Shown: piece after piece, positions 51,376 to 59,598 of the stretch
Position numbering within the stretch: position 1 is the stretch's first letter
How the letters are laid out: every line of letters begins with the position of its first letter
NCBI RefSeq assembly: GCF_036226525.1
Contig: NZ_CP108487.1
Span: 1,364,001 to 1,428,000 of the forward strand
Direction of reading: 5' to 3'
DNA from: Kribbella sp. NBC_01245
Lineage (GTDB): Bacteria > Actinomycetota > Actinomycetes > Propionibacteriales > Kribbellaceae
DNA: 64,000 nucleotides
Program-made: the position numbers and the translations under genes
The notes under the pieces: model-generated
What the model was told of the DNA's origin: nothing
Database searches by the model: none
What the model saw: only the letters and a program-made list of their open reading frames with translations

Positions 51376-52377
51376 ATGGCGCTCCTCAGCAAGGAGTTCA
51401 AGAACGCCTTGTCGGCGATCGAGCCCGGCGTAGACGCCGAACACGCGCGTGATGCACACGCCGAGGTTCGTGACGTCTTGGACATGGACGATGAGTTGAG
51501 GGGATGGGGACTGAAGACGCTCCTCATAGGCTCGTATGCACGGGAGGTGTCGATCAGGAGAGTTAAGGATGTGGATGTGTTCTGCGAACTGCCCGAGCTA
51601 CCTGATGGCTATGGGCCACAAGACCTGCTCGGCAAGATGGCGGCCGTGCTCGCCGACGAGTATGGCGACCGCGTGGCCGAGAATGATCGGTCCGTGAAGG
51701 TCGAGTTTCCTGAATTCGACATGCATGTGGACATTGTTCCGGCACGTTCGTGCGGCAACGCGTGGGAGATCCCGAACAGGGACGGTGGCTGGGAGAAGAC
51801 TGACCCCGTTGAGTTCGGGAGCCTGTCCAGTACGAGAAACGCTGACTTTGACCAAAACTACGTGCCCGTCGTGAAGCTCGCCCGGCAGACACGGCGCGCC
51901 CTCCTGGGAGAGGAGAGCAAGCCGGGTGGCCTGTTTGTGGAAGTGGCGGCGTACCACGCATTCGCCAACCTGCCGCTCGCGACCGGCGACGACGCGCTGG
52001 GATCTACAGCTGAGTATTACACGCGCGCCCTGGCTCAGATGGCGCCCCTGATCCGCGGTCACGCTGACGGATCCGAACGTCTGACCAACCCGGCACTACC
52101 CGACCAGGAACTAGAGGTCCGCGCGACTCAGGATGAGTTCGACGCACTCGCCGACAAGTGGGAAGAGGCCGCGATGACCGCCGAGGAGGCGTTCGAATCC
52201 GAGGATGATCACGACGCGGCGGAAGGGTTCAAGTCGCTGCTCGGCGAAAACAGCGACGGCGACGAAGTATTCCCAGTTCCCGCCGTGCCGAGTGAGGCGG
52301 CCGCGGCCGCAACTGATGCCTTGCGGACGCCGGGGCGCAAGTCCCTGCCTAGCGGAGACTCGCCGACCTTCGGATGA
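51376..52377 (+). CDS. CD-NTase (cyclic-oligonucleotide synthase), CBASS
   Basis: A 333-residue polymerase-beta-like nucleotidyltransferase. The active site is Gly52-Ser53 in LLIGSYAREVSIRRVKDVDV, Asp65 and Asp67 in DVDVF, and Asp119 in MHVDIVPARS. The C-terminal half is helical (OAS-like). CD-NTases make cyclic di- or trinucleotides on phage infection. The protein ends ...SGDSPTFG, a C-terminal Gly that fits conjugation by the adjacent Cap2. ATG 51376 has a GAAGGGGGGA site; the frame to 51244 is not family-like. Stop overlaps the next gene by 4 bp. Confidence 0.88.
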   Translation: MALLSKEFKNALSAIEPGVDAEHARDAHAEVRDVLDMDDELRGWGLKTLLIGSYAREVSIRRVKDVDVFCELPELPDGYGPQDLLGKMAAVLADEYGDRVAENDRSVKVEFPEFDMHVDIVPARSCGNAWEIPNRDGGWEKTDPVEFGSLSSTRNADFDQNYVPVVKLARQTRRALLGEESKPGGLFVEVAAYHAFANLPLATGDDALGSTAEYYTRALAQMAPLIRGHADGSERLTNPALPDQELEVRATQDEFDALADKWEEAAMTAEEAFESEDDHDAAEGFKSLLGENSDGDEVFPVPAVPSEAAAAATDALRTPGRKSLPSGDSPTFG

Positions 52378-53882
52378 CGGATTCGGATGTCGACTCGCAT
52401 GTCGAGGTTGTCCTCCGCTGTTTCGACGAGGACTTGAATCGGGCGGGATTCCGCACTGTGTCCACCAGTGACGCCCCGGGCGAGTGGAAGTGGGTAGGAA
52501 AGGTTGGCCTGAACGACGAGAGGGTGGAGATCAAACTCACTGATCAGTTTCCGTACGGTCCGCCTGACGTAGTCCTCCCTGACCGCCCCAGCGAAATGAG
52601 TTGGCACCGCAGTGCCGGCGGCGTTCTGTGCCTGTGGGACAGACACTCAATGGGCGACCTTCCGTGGCTAGAAGTTCCTGCTCTGCTCGATCGCGTGCTT
52701 GTGTGGATTGAGCACGACGAGAACGGGTGGATGGACGACGAACCCGCCCTCGACCTCGAGGCATACCATCAGCCGTACTGGATGAGTTGGGGCCAACGAA
52801 TCGGCGTTCCACTGTTTGTTATCGACGAATGGCCGGCCTTGGCCGGGTATTGGTTTCGGGCGGCACGACCGAACCAATACGGTTCCTTCAGTGTTGCTGG
52901 TGGACGACGGTCCGCGCCGCCAGTTGGTGGCAAACCAAAGACCCGGCAGCGGGGCCGTCAGCGCAGTCACCAGCCCTTGAATGGTATTGCCGTCGACTTA
53001 GGCGAGATGACTGTCCCGCTGGTCAACAGTGCTGACCTATTGGCCGCCCTCGGGCAGCATCGAGCATCCGCGGAGAAGGTACTCGCAGTGGGATGGCCGG
53101 TGCTACTCGTCTGCAGGTACACGCGACTCGGCGCTGTCGGACTCATCGGGTTCTGGATAACGCGCTCCGGAGGCGAACTCAAGCAACCCTACTTTGAGGT
53201 CGCGGAACGATTCGCCTCCCAACGCAGACGTGCAGGGCCTCAGGTCTCCAAGGTCGAAGACCGGACGGTCTCTGTGATCGGAGCAGGAAGCGTTGGGTCG
53301 TACGTCGCGGACATGCTTCATCGGAGCGGAGTCCGCCACCTCAGGATCCACGACGATGACCACCTCAAGCCGGGAAACCTTGTGAGGCATGCGGCTCCCT
53401 CCTGCTACACAGGAGCGCTCAAGACAGACGCCGTACGTGGTGTCGCCGCCGACCGGGCCCCCATCCCTCAGATCGGACAGGGGGGAGCGATCAAGAAGCT
53501 CGTCGATGCGATCGTCCTCCTGCGTGAACGCGACCTGGTGGTCGACTGCACTGGAGACCGGCTCACCTGGCAACTCCTGCTAGCCGCATCGAGGCTAACG
53601 GGTAGGAGGTTCCTGCGCGTCGCCGTAGAAGGACACGGTCAGTACGCTCGTGTCGATGTCTGTCCGCCATTCGACGGCTTTGACAATTTGCCTAGTGACG
53701 GTGTGCGAGGAATGACGCTTTCCGAGCGTGAGGGTGGATGCGGCGATCCAATCAGCCCGACCCCTCCGATTGCCGTGATCGAGACGGCGGCGATCGGAGC
53801 CCGGACGGCAATACGGATGCTGGCTGGCGAGCCGGTTCCGCCGGCTGGGGAGCGCCGCGAACTGTTTCCGGTTGTGCCATGA
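52374..53882 (+). CDS. cap2: E2-E1 fusion protein, Cap2-like
   Basis: A 502-residue ubiquitin-transfer-like enzyme. Residues ~10-140 are an E2 domain with FPYGPPDVVLPD and the catalytic Cys86 in GGVLCLWD. Residues ~295-500 are a ThiF/E1 adenylation domain: VIGAGSVGSYVADML (303-308 Gly loop), HDDDHLKPGNLVRH for ATP, CTGD, and a likely E1 Cys456 in GGCGDP. In type II CBASS, Cap2 activates the CD-NTase C-terminus and conjugates it to targets, priming synthesis. Coupled on both sides by 4-bp overlaps. Confidence 0.88.
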   Translation: MTDSDVDSHVEVVLRCFDEDLNRAGFRTVSTSDAPGEWKWVGKVGLNDERVEIKLTDQFPYGPPDVVLPDRPSEMSWHRSAGGVLCLWDRHSMGDLPWLEVPALLDRVLVWIEHDENGWMDDEPALDLEAYHQPYWMSWGQRIGVPLFVIDEWPALAGYWFRAARPNQYGSFSVAGGRRSAPPVGGKPKTRQRGRQRSHQPLNGIAVDLGEMTVPLVNSADLLAALGQHRASAEKVLAVGWPVLLVCRYTRLGAVGLIGFWITRSGGELKQPYFEVAERFASQRRRAGPQVSKVEDRTVSVIGAGSVGSYVADMLHRSGVRHLRIHDDDHLKPGNLVRHAAPSCYTGALKTDAVRGVAADRAPIPQIGQGGAIKKLVDAIVLLRERDLVVDCTGDRLTWQLLLAASRLTGRRFLRVAVEGHGQYARVDVCPPFDGFDNLPSDGVRGMTLSEREGGCGDPISPTPPIAVIETAAIGARTAIRMLAGEPVPPAGERRELFPVVP

Positions 53883-54334
53883 ATTTCCTCTGGGTTGGCA
53901 GCTCGATGCTCGACTGCATGGCTGACTCTGGACGCGCAGCATTGCCACGCGAGACCGGCGGTATCCTCCTTGGCTACTTCCTTGATGGTGAGCCGACTGT
54001 GACTGTGGCCCCGGTTGTTCCCGACCCCAGAGCTACTCGCATCCGATACCGGCGTGACGCCCGAAAAGCTGCTCGCTCGCTCAGGCATCACCTGGCGAAC
54101 GATAAGTCCTCTCTTCTCGGCTACTTGGGTGAATGGCACACGCACCCCGTCCCATTAGGCCCAAGTGGAATGGATCGAGGGGCGATAGGAGCGCTGGCTG
54201 GCCAGGGGGAGTACGACGTGTATCTGCTGGTCCTTTCCCTGGGAGTCAGAGGATGGAGATCGCACGGCCTTCGCGCCTGCGCAGACGGTACTGTCACGAG
54301 GATCAACGTGCGGATTCGGGAGGTTGAGACGTGA
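53879..54334 (+). CDS. cap3: JAB/JAMM peptidase, Cap3-like
   Basis: A 151-residue JAMM metalloprotease: Glu25 in RETGGILLG, His87 and His89 in GEWHTHPVPLGPSGMD, with Ser96 and Asp99 completing the zinc site. In CBASS, Cap3 removes CD-NTase from its targets and so limits signalling. ATG 53879 overlaps the Cap2 stop; GTG/ATG of the next gene overlap its own stop. Length is typical. Confidence 0.9.
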   Translation: MNFLWVGSSMLDCMADSGRAALPRETGGILLGYFLDGEPTVTVAPVVPDPRATRIRYRRDARKAARSLRHHLANDKSSLLGYLGEWHTHPVPLGPSGMDRGAIGALAGQGEYDVYLLVLSLGVRGWRSHGLRACADGTVTRINVRIREVET

Positions 54335-55146
54335 TGACGAGCAGAGACGAGCGATTGCGGGCAGCCTTCCTGCAGAAGCAACGCCAGCTGCTGGTCGCTC
54401 TTGAAATCGTGCCCGAACTGACGGCCCATGGAACGACGATCGGTGATGACTCTGAAGCAAACTGGGTTCGGGTGCTCCGCGAGTTCCTTCCTGCCCGTTA
54501 TGGGGTGGCTGCGGGAATTGTCATGGATGCCGACGGCAACATGAGTGAGCAAATGGACGTGCTTATCTACGACCCCCAGTATTCGCCGCTCCTAGCTCAG
54601 ACTTCTGCAGGTGATCTCTTCGTACCGGCCGAGGCGATCTACGCCGCATTCGAAGTCAAGCAGGAGATGAACAAGACGCTGATGGACTATGCGGGGAAAA
54701 AGGTCGCGAGTGTTCGGCGACTGCGCCGCACGAGCATCCCTATCCCGCACGCAGGTGGAATGTATCCAGCCAAGCCCCCGGTCGACATCATTGGCGGCAT
54801 GGTCACCACAAGGAACGGGTGGTCGGATTTGGAGGGGAAAGCCGCTGTCCAGCAGATCATGGGACTACCCGGCGATCGGCGCATTGATATTGGGTGCGCC
54901 CTGGCAGCGATTTCCTTCGATCGCCCGGACGACCCAGAAGCCGATGTGCCCGAGTACAGCGATGATGAAACTACACTCCTCTTCTTTCTCTTCCGCTTGT
55001 TTCGCCGGCTGCAACGTCTAGGCACCGTTGCGGCGATCGACATCAGCTCATACACGAACCGACTCGACTTGAGCGCCGAGCCGCTGAGCTCAGACGAGTT
55101 GACGCCCGAAAGTCTTAACCTCGAACCCAAGCTCGGAGACGCCTGA
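54331..55146 (+). CDS. DUF6602-like protein with PD-(D/E)XK-type motif, candidate CBASS effector
   Basis: 271 residues (GTG 54331 or ATG 54334). The region SEQMDVLIYDPQYSP followed by EAIYAAFEVKQEMN gives Asp76...Glu108-x-Lys110, the PD-(D/E)XK nuclease pattern, and resembles DUF6602 domains. The N-terminus is helical and the C-terminus has a hydrophobic LLFFLFRLFRRL helix. No SAVED, TIR, phospholipase or other known cyclic-nucleotide sensor is visible. By position, last of a four-gene coupled operon, it should be the effector, probably a nuclease; how it senses a second messenger is unknown. Confidence 0.7.
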   Translation: MMTSRDERLRAAFLQKQRQLLVALEIVPELTAHGTTIGDDSEANWVRVLREFLPARYGVAAGIVMDADGNMSEQMDVLIYDPQYSPLLAQTSAGDLFVPAEAIYAAFEVKQEMNKTLMDYAGKKVASVRRLRRTSIPIPHAGGMYPAKPPVDIIGGMVTTRNGWSDLEGKAAVQQIMGLPGDRRIDIGCALAAISFDRPDDPEADVPEYSDDETTLLFFLFRLFRRLQRLGTVAAIDISSYTNRLDLSAEPLSSDELTPESLNLEPKLGDA

Positions 55147-55446
55147 ACCTACTGGGCCTGTGCGGCCGTCGCAGCCTGGCGCGTCAGCAAATCTGCTGAG
55201 GGTCTCGGTTGCAGATCCTCAGCATGGCGATGACCGGACCAGCTCCCGATGTCTTGTCGAGGTGGCGACGGGCCTGGCTAACGCCCAATTGACACCAACA
55301 GCACCGTTGAATGGCCTGCTCCGTCACCGCTCGCGCCCCGCGGTCGCCGGAAGCGCGCGTCGGGCGCGCTCTAGAGTAGCTGCCGGCTACCCGATGGGCC
55401 TACGCAAATCGTGCTGAAGACTGCCCAACAGCGAGATGATGTTGCC
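55147..55446. other. 300-bp gap after the CBASS-like operon
   Basis: No gene. It includes GGCCTGCTCCGTCAC (55313-55327), identical to 15 bp of the integrase 3' fragment at 30233-30247; this may be a tiny relic or chance. No terminator with a T tract is visible. Confidence 0.35.
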
Positions 55447-56271
55447 ATGGACTGGAATACAATCGGCTCTGCTGGGGATGCGGTCGGCGGTGTGGCCGGC
55501 ACTGCTGCCGCCTTTGCCGCAGCCATCGCGATCCTCACCACAAAGCGGGATCAGACCAGGCGAGACGCATCAGGCCTCCATGGCGAGATGTACTTCCAGG
55601 CTCAGGAACTTCCGCTCGATGTCGATCTACCCGACGAGCCAGGAGCTTGGTCGGACTCCGAAATGGTCTGCAAGGTCAGGAACTCTTCCGGACACCCTTA
55701 CTACAGTGTCGTCGCATCGGTGTTCCTGCGGTCACGGCAGCAGCGTTACGCGGCCCGTGCTGACGTCATCGGGCCTGCCACCAGCCTCTGTGCTTCCTTG
55801 GGGTTGGTCATTGGATGTGACCTAGCCGCAATGAACGACGACGTACAAGTTGTGCTGACCTTTGTAGACAGCCAAGGCCGTGGGTGGCGGCGTGATGAGA
55901 CCGGGATCCTGAAGCGTCTGCCACGGTGGAAGATGTGGCGCAGAACGCGTCAAGGCGCCTCCGTATACCCCGGTAAGGCGGCAACCTTGCATGGATTGCG
56001 GGAAAAGGAAACAGTCGAGGAGAGCTCCGCGCCCGGTAGGTGGCAGATCGTCAGCTCCGAGCTGGTTGATGCCGAGGGGTGTATCACTCAGCTCGTCATA
56101 CTCGGCCCCGGCGAGGATCAAGTGCAGGCTGATAAGGCGGCTCGGCCACCAGTGTCTGTGGAGCGGCAGGAGCTTGTCAGTGATCTCGAGTTGCAAGGCT
56201 GGCCACAAATGCCGAAGCCACGATGGGGAAGCCGGTGGCTCAAGGGAAAGCCTCGCGGCAGGAAGCAGTAA
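55447..56271 (+). CDS. hypothetical protein with N-terminal membrane helix
   Basis: 274 residues from ATG 55447. One hydrophobic segment near residues 12-31 (GGVAGTAAAFAAAIAILTT) precedes a beta-rich domain (MVCKVRNSSGHPYYSVVASV, VQVVLTFVDSQGRGWRRD). The C-terminus is basic and proline-rich. It resembles short single-pass hypothetical proteins of actinomycetes, with the main domain probably cytosolic. Same strand as the CBASS-like operon but 300 bp away, so a link is uncertain. Confidence 0.6.
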   Translation: MDWNTIGSAGDAVGGVAGTAAAFAAAIAILTTKRDQTRRDASGLHGEMYFQAQELPLDVDLPDEPGAWSDSEMVCKVRNSSGHPYYSVVASVFLRSRQQRYAARADVIGPATSLCASLGLVIGCDLAAMNDDVQVVLTFVDSQGRGWRRDETGILKRLPRWKMWRRTRQGASVYPGKAATLHGLREKETVEESSAPGRWQIVSSELVDAEGCITQLVILGPGEDQVQADKAARPPVSVERQELVSDLELQGWPQMPKPRWGSRWLKGKPRGRKQ

Positions 56272-56421
56272 CGCCGTCAGGCAAGGATCGCCGTCGACCA
56301 CCTGGCTACATCGCCAAGTTGGAACGCGTATCGGAAAGACTCCGGCTGTACTCGGCGTTCTGACCGGCCGCGAACCTGGGGGCGTGCCGGTGCGTCAATG
56401 CCCCGTGCTTGCAATCGGTGA

Positions 56422-57438
56422 TTAGCTGAAGGCAGTGGCAGGGAACCGCTTCTCGAGCTGATAGATGTAGGAAAACCTGTCATCGGCCTTGCGTATGTTG
56501 CGGGAAGCGATATTGATCGCCAGGCCGGAGAGCGCAACCGCTCCAGCAGTTATCAGGGGTCCACCGTGCAGGCCTGCGGCGAGTGGAGCAGATATCGCGA
56601 CGGTGACCGCGACTGATCTAGTAGCGATATCCCCGAAGCGTGCCCGCGCACCTGACCGCAGTTCCGTTAATGCGGCATCGATCTTCTCCTGCGTCTCCCA
56701 AACCAATTCGGAAGGATCGTCGATACACTCTCGGAGATCGTTCTGTAGATCCCGGACCGCCCGCACGCAACCTCGCCGCTCATCTTCGAACTCGGCGCGA
56801 AAATCCAAAACCCTCTCAAGTGGTGTGTCCTGTGGAGGCACAGGTAGAGCACGACTCACGTCGAGCACCCAACTAGGGGTCACTTGAGAGGCCGCAGTTG
56901 GATCTGTGGCGCATCGATCGGCGAATTCGTCACTCGTACTCGGTATGAACCTGCTCCGGCCGGGTATGCGTTGCAACTGCGTGGCGGCCTGGCTGGCAGC
57001 GAGGCTTAGGAGCGCGCTTAGCATCCCGGCGTGACCTCGAAAGGCGCCAGGCTGCGTGTCATCCGGCACGATTAGTCCGCTGGATAGCAGGTCGTGTTCG
57101 ATTCTCAACGGCAACTTCCCCTGCCACAGCCGGGTGTACATATTGAGTTGCTCGCTGGGCGGGTGATGGTAAGTGTCGAAGAGGCTCGAAATCTGCGCCA
57201 ACTGGTCGACGAGAGCGTCGTATCCGGGAAGGTTATCGTCAAGGAGAGTCGGCGTGTATATCCCTTCGTCTCTTAGTAAGCCCAGTTCATTTGAATTCCC
57301 AAACGCTGAAAAGTAGTTGACGTTGGTAGGGACTAGGCTGGTCAACCCGTCCCAGTACAGCACGGCCTCGAAGAGTGTCAATTTGGGTGGGTGTACAAGC
57401 GGATAGAACAGCATGGTGTATGTGGTCCCGACCGGCAT
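56422..57438 (-). CDS. DUF6236-like protein
   Basis: A 338-residue protein starting MPVGTTYTMLFYPLVHPPKL, then LYWDGLTSLVPTNVNYF, the N-terminal pattern I associate with the DUF6236 family. The middle is helical; residues ~265-310 contain a hydrophobic hairpin (VAVTVAISAPLAAGLHGG and ITAGAVALSGLAINIA). Members occur scattered in actinomycetes and accessory regions. Convergent with the previous gene. Function unknown. Confidence 0.65.
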   Translation of the reverse strand: MPVGTTYTMLFYPLVHPPKLTLFEAVLYWDGLTSLVPTNVNYFSAFGNSNELGLLRDEGIYTPTLLDDNLPGYDALVDQLAQISSLFDTYHHPPSEQLNMYTRLWQGKLPLRIEHDLLSSGLIVPDDTQPGAFRGHAGMLSALLSLAASQAATQLQRIPGRSRFIPSTSDEFADRCATDPTAASQVTPSWVLDVSRALPVPPQDTPLERVLDFRAEFEDERRGCVRAVRDLQNDLRECIDDPSELVWETQEKIDAALTELRSGARARFGDIATRSVAVTVAISAPLAAGLHGGPLITAGAVALSGLAINIASRNIRKADDRFSYIYQLEKRFPATAFS

Positions 57439-57710
57439 GGTCTAGCCCTTCCTGCCCACGCAAACAATGTGCGGAAGATTGCAATTGTGGATGCAAACCT
57501 GTTCGCGTGCAAGCTCAGCGAGCTGTGCTCGGCCGCTGGTCCGTGTCCGTGTCCGGTTGGGCATCGGATAGTCGGAGAGCGCCGAGGGAAGAACCCATGG
57601 GGCAGTAGCTGACGCTTTCTGGACGAACTGCTCGCACGCTTCCTAGCGTCAGCCGCGTTCGGAGGTGACTACCAACAGGCCATAGGGCCCTCGCCGAGAG
57701 GGCACAGGTT
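57439..57710. other. 5' part of a 705-bp gene-poor stretch
   Basis: The gap 57439-58143 lies between divergent genes and has only one doubtful small ORF (57711-57938). No family similarity or clear promoter is visible here. Confidence 0.35.
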
Positions 57711-57938
57711 GTGCCATCTTCGACGCTCCTCGTATGTGAGCGAGTCGTTCAGGCCATTGGCATAGACATCGGGAACCTCGCCAAGGCTCCCGCGCGAGTG
57801 GCCCAGGACCTCAGTCGGCTCCGCCTCCATCGGCAAAGCGAAGCAGCCGAGGAACGCGAACGCTGTCTCGACCTAATCGACCAGCTGACCGAGTTGCGCG
57901 CAAACGGCCTGGCAGAATTCATCGACAACCAGCGATGA
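57711..57938 (+). CDS. doubtful small protein, 75 aa
   Basis: GTG 57711 and a helical 75-residue frame with a heptad-like LDLIDQLTELRANGLAEF end. Codon third positions are fairly GC-rich, which favours coding, but the ribosome site is poor and no homologue is recognised. The 205 bp after it hold nothing recognisable. Confidence 0.3.
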   Translation: MPSSTLLVCERVVQAIGIDIGNLAKAPARVAQDLSRLRLHRQSEAAEERERCLDLIDQLTELRANGLAEFIDNQR

Positions 57939-58143
57939 CGCATTCGAGCGGAGGCTGAAAGGGAAGCATGATCAGTCTGACGCTGTTGCCCACCGTCGTT
58001 TTGCGGGCTCAGGGCGGTGCCTCCGGGTCATGTCATAGCGACGAACTCGATCGAAATGGCGGGAGACTGGGCGGTCCGAGCATGGAACCTAATGGAGGGC
58101 GTCAGATGACCGGCGTGCGTCGTGACGGGTTGGGGCGTCGGCC

Positions 58144-59010
58144 GTGAGCCCGGCACGGAACTACAGGGCTGCGGTGCGTGCGGCCCTATTCATGCTGAGC
58201 CGAGGCCACTGTTATGCCCCGAAGTGCCCGGAGCAGGTGATGCGGTTCATCGACGGCGAACCGAGCATCAACATCCAGATCGCGCACATCTGCGCCCTCG
58301 ACGAAAAGGGTCCCCGGTTTGAAGTGCACATGCCAGTTGCTCAGCGCAACAACTTCGGGAACTTGTTGCTGCTGTGCCAGGCACATCACATCCGGGTAGA
58401 CAGCAAGGCGTACGAACACGTGTACCCGAAGGCCAAACTCCACGGTTGGAAGCGAGCTCGCGAGGGCGAGGCAGCCGCGGACCTGGCCGACGTTCAGGTT
58501 GCGGACGCACGCGAGCTGCAGGACGTGTTCACCGACGTTGTCACTGATGCGAAGGAGGATATCCTCGAGGCGATCGCGCGGGTCGAGGACATCAGTACCA
58601 ACAGTGCACGAATGTTGCGGTCGATGGTCGCTGAGGTGTTCGACCGGCCGAGGCTGGACCTGGATGCGGTCGAATCGCTGGAGCGGTCGGCGAACATGCT
58701 GAGAAACCTTGAGGACACCGCCGGAATGCTCCATACCGCAACCGCCACGATCAACGACGACACGGTCTTTGGGTTGCAGTCGGCTGCCACCGAGTTGGCG
58801 GACGCGGTCAAGGACGCCGAGGACGTCAGCAGGTCGCTGTCGGCCGGGACCTCGTCGGCGAGCCGTGGCGGCGAGCCACAGGTGCACTACTACGTCGATG
58901 ATGACCGGCGATGGCAATTCTTCGCCCGTGGAATGGCTGTCGGTGCCGGAGTGATCCTGGTGATCGTGGTGGCGATTCTGATCGCACGCGCCACCGGCAG
59001 GTCTGGCTGA
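58144..59010 (+). CDS. HNH-type protein with coiled coil and C-terminal membrane anchor
   Basis: 288 residues, GTG 58144. Residues 15-90 form an HNH-like zinc/nuclease fold: Cys23-x4-Cys28 (CYAPKC), IQIAHICAL (His48), and NNFGNLLLLCQAHHIRVD with Asn73, Cys78 and His81/82. Residues ~125-235 are helical/coiled coil (FTDVVTDAKEDILEAIARVE). Residues ~262-283 are a membrane helix (GMAVGAGVILVIVVAILIA). A membrane-anchored HNH protein at the island's edge could be a defence effector, but no partner is coupled to it. Confidence 0.7.
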   Translation: MSPARNYRAAVRAALFMLSRGHCYAPKCPEQVMRFIDGEPSINIQIAHICALDEKGPRFEVHMPVAQRNNFGNLLLLCQAHHIRVDSKAYEHVYPKAKLHGWKRAREGEAAADLADVQVADARELQDVFTDVVTDAKEDILEAIARVEDISTNSARMLRSMVAEVFDRPRLDLDAVESLERSANMLRNLEDTAGMLHTATATINDDTVFGLQSAATELADAVKDAEDVSRSLSAGTSSASRGGEPQVHYYVDDDRRWQFFARGMAVGAGVILVIVVAILIARATGRSG

Positions 59011-59120
59011 TCCAGCGACCAGGCCGTCCCGGCTGCGTGTCCGCCGGACAGTCCGATCGGGCTCCTGGCCCAGATCGGAGATCTGCACCTACCACGCTCA
59101 AGAGGTTGCTATCGGCAAAT

Positions 59121-59144
59121 TCCTGCTCCGTCACAGCTCCGTGA
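59121..59144 (+). repeat. 24-bp relic of the integrase 3' region near the right boundary
   Basis: CTGCTCCGTCACAGCTCCGT plus GAGA matches 30235-30258 with one mismatch, in the same orientation. It lies 108 bp inside the right attachment repeat. It is the third trace of the integrase C-terminal region in the island. Confidence 0.5.
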
Positions 59145-59251
59145 GAGGCTGACAAACGATAGTCAGCACTGATCACCGACGAGAGACAGACAAACCTGCA
59201 CGTCAGAGGGCGGAGCAGCCCATCGGCGCGGAAGCCCGTGCCATGCTGCAA

Positions 59252-59338
59252 AAGACCTACACCATCTTCGAAGGCACCTCCGAAATCCAGCGCCTCGTCA
59301 TCTCCCGCGCCATCTCCGGCATGCGCCTCCGCTGACGT
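59252..59338 (+). repeat. right attachment repeat (attR-like)
   Basis: A copy of the acyl-CoA dehydrogenase 3' end, from the AAGACCTACACC segment through GCGCCTCCGCTGACGT, still encoding [14 protein letters not shown] and the stop but with no gene attached upstream. Offset from the left repeat is 29,191 bp. It is presumably the displaced chromosomal 3' end. Confidence 0.88.
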
Positions 59339-59370
59339 CCCCGCCCCCCACGACTGTCGAGGGCTCGGCA

Positions 59371-59598
59371 CATAGCGAGGTCCAAGGGCCTGCCACGTCT
59401 GTCTTCTGGCACGAATGTGAGTACGGGGAAGCCGAGGAGTGGCAAGTCACACTCAAGACGGCCGAGAAGAGGTACTCGGAGTTGGAGTCTCACCTTCGCC
59501 GTGAGCACTCATGGCAGAACCCTGAGGTTTCAGCTACTGCACTGGTGGCAGGTTCAGCTGAATATCTGGCCTGGATTGATCGAACGACGAATAACTAA
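59371..59598 (+). pseudogene. CutA1-like C-terminal fragment
   Basis: Reads EVQGPATSVFWHECEYGEAE, EWQVTLKTAEKRYSELESHL and AGSAEYLAWIDRTTNN, closely matching the last ~75 residues of the intact CutA at 38734-39054. The N-terminal strand and helix are missing; the fragment begins ~30 bp after the right attachment repeat. This implies a deletion at the island junction. Confidence 0.7.

Larger units (their letters stand above)
30061..59338. mobile_element. 29.2-kb genomic island integrated in the acyl-CoA dehydrogenase 3' end
   Basis: The island is bounded by 87-bp direct repeats of the acyl-CoA dehydrogenase 3' end. It carries its own tyrosine integrase, an integrase fragment beside the left boundary, a prim-pol protein and a nested recombinase module, but no conjugation (FtsK/TraB) gene that I can see. 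The cargo is defence-like: STAND/Mrr protein, PLD, GIY-YIG, CBASS-like operon and HNH-membrane protein. Base composition is visibly less GC-rich in several cargo genes. It looks like a decayed actinomycete integrative element turned defence island. Confidence 0.8.

Noticed and set aside
55313..55327. GGCCTGCTCCGTCAC identical to an integrase segment
   Set aside because: Fifteen bases without flanking similarity can be chance in GC-rich DNA, so it is not called as a feature of its own.
30061..59338. Conjugation or FtsK-type transfer genes expected in an integrative element
   Set aside because: I looked for Walker-motif translocases and Rep proteins and found only the short prim-pol protein, so a self-transferring element is not claimed.
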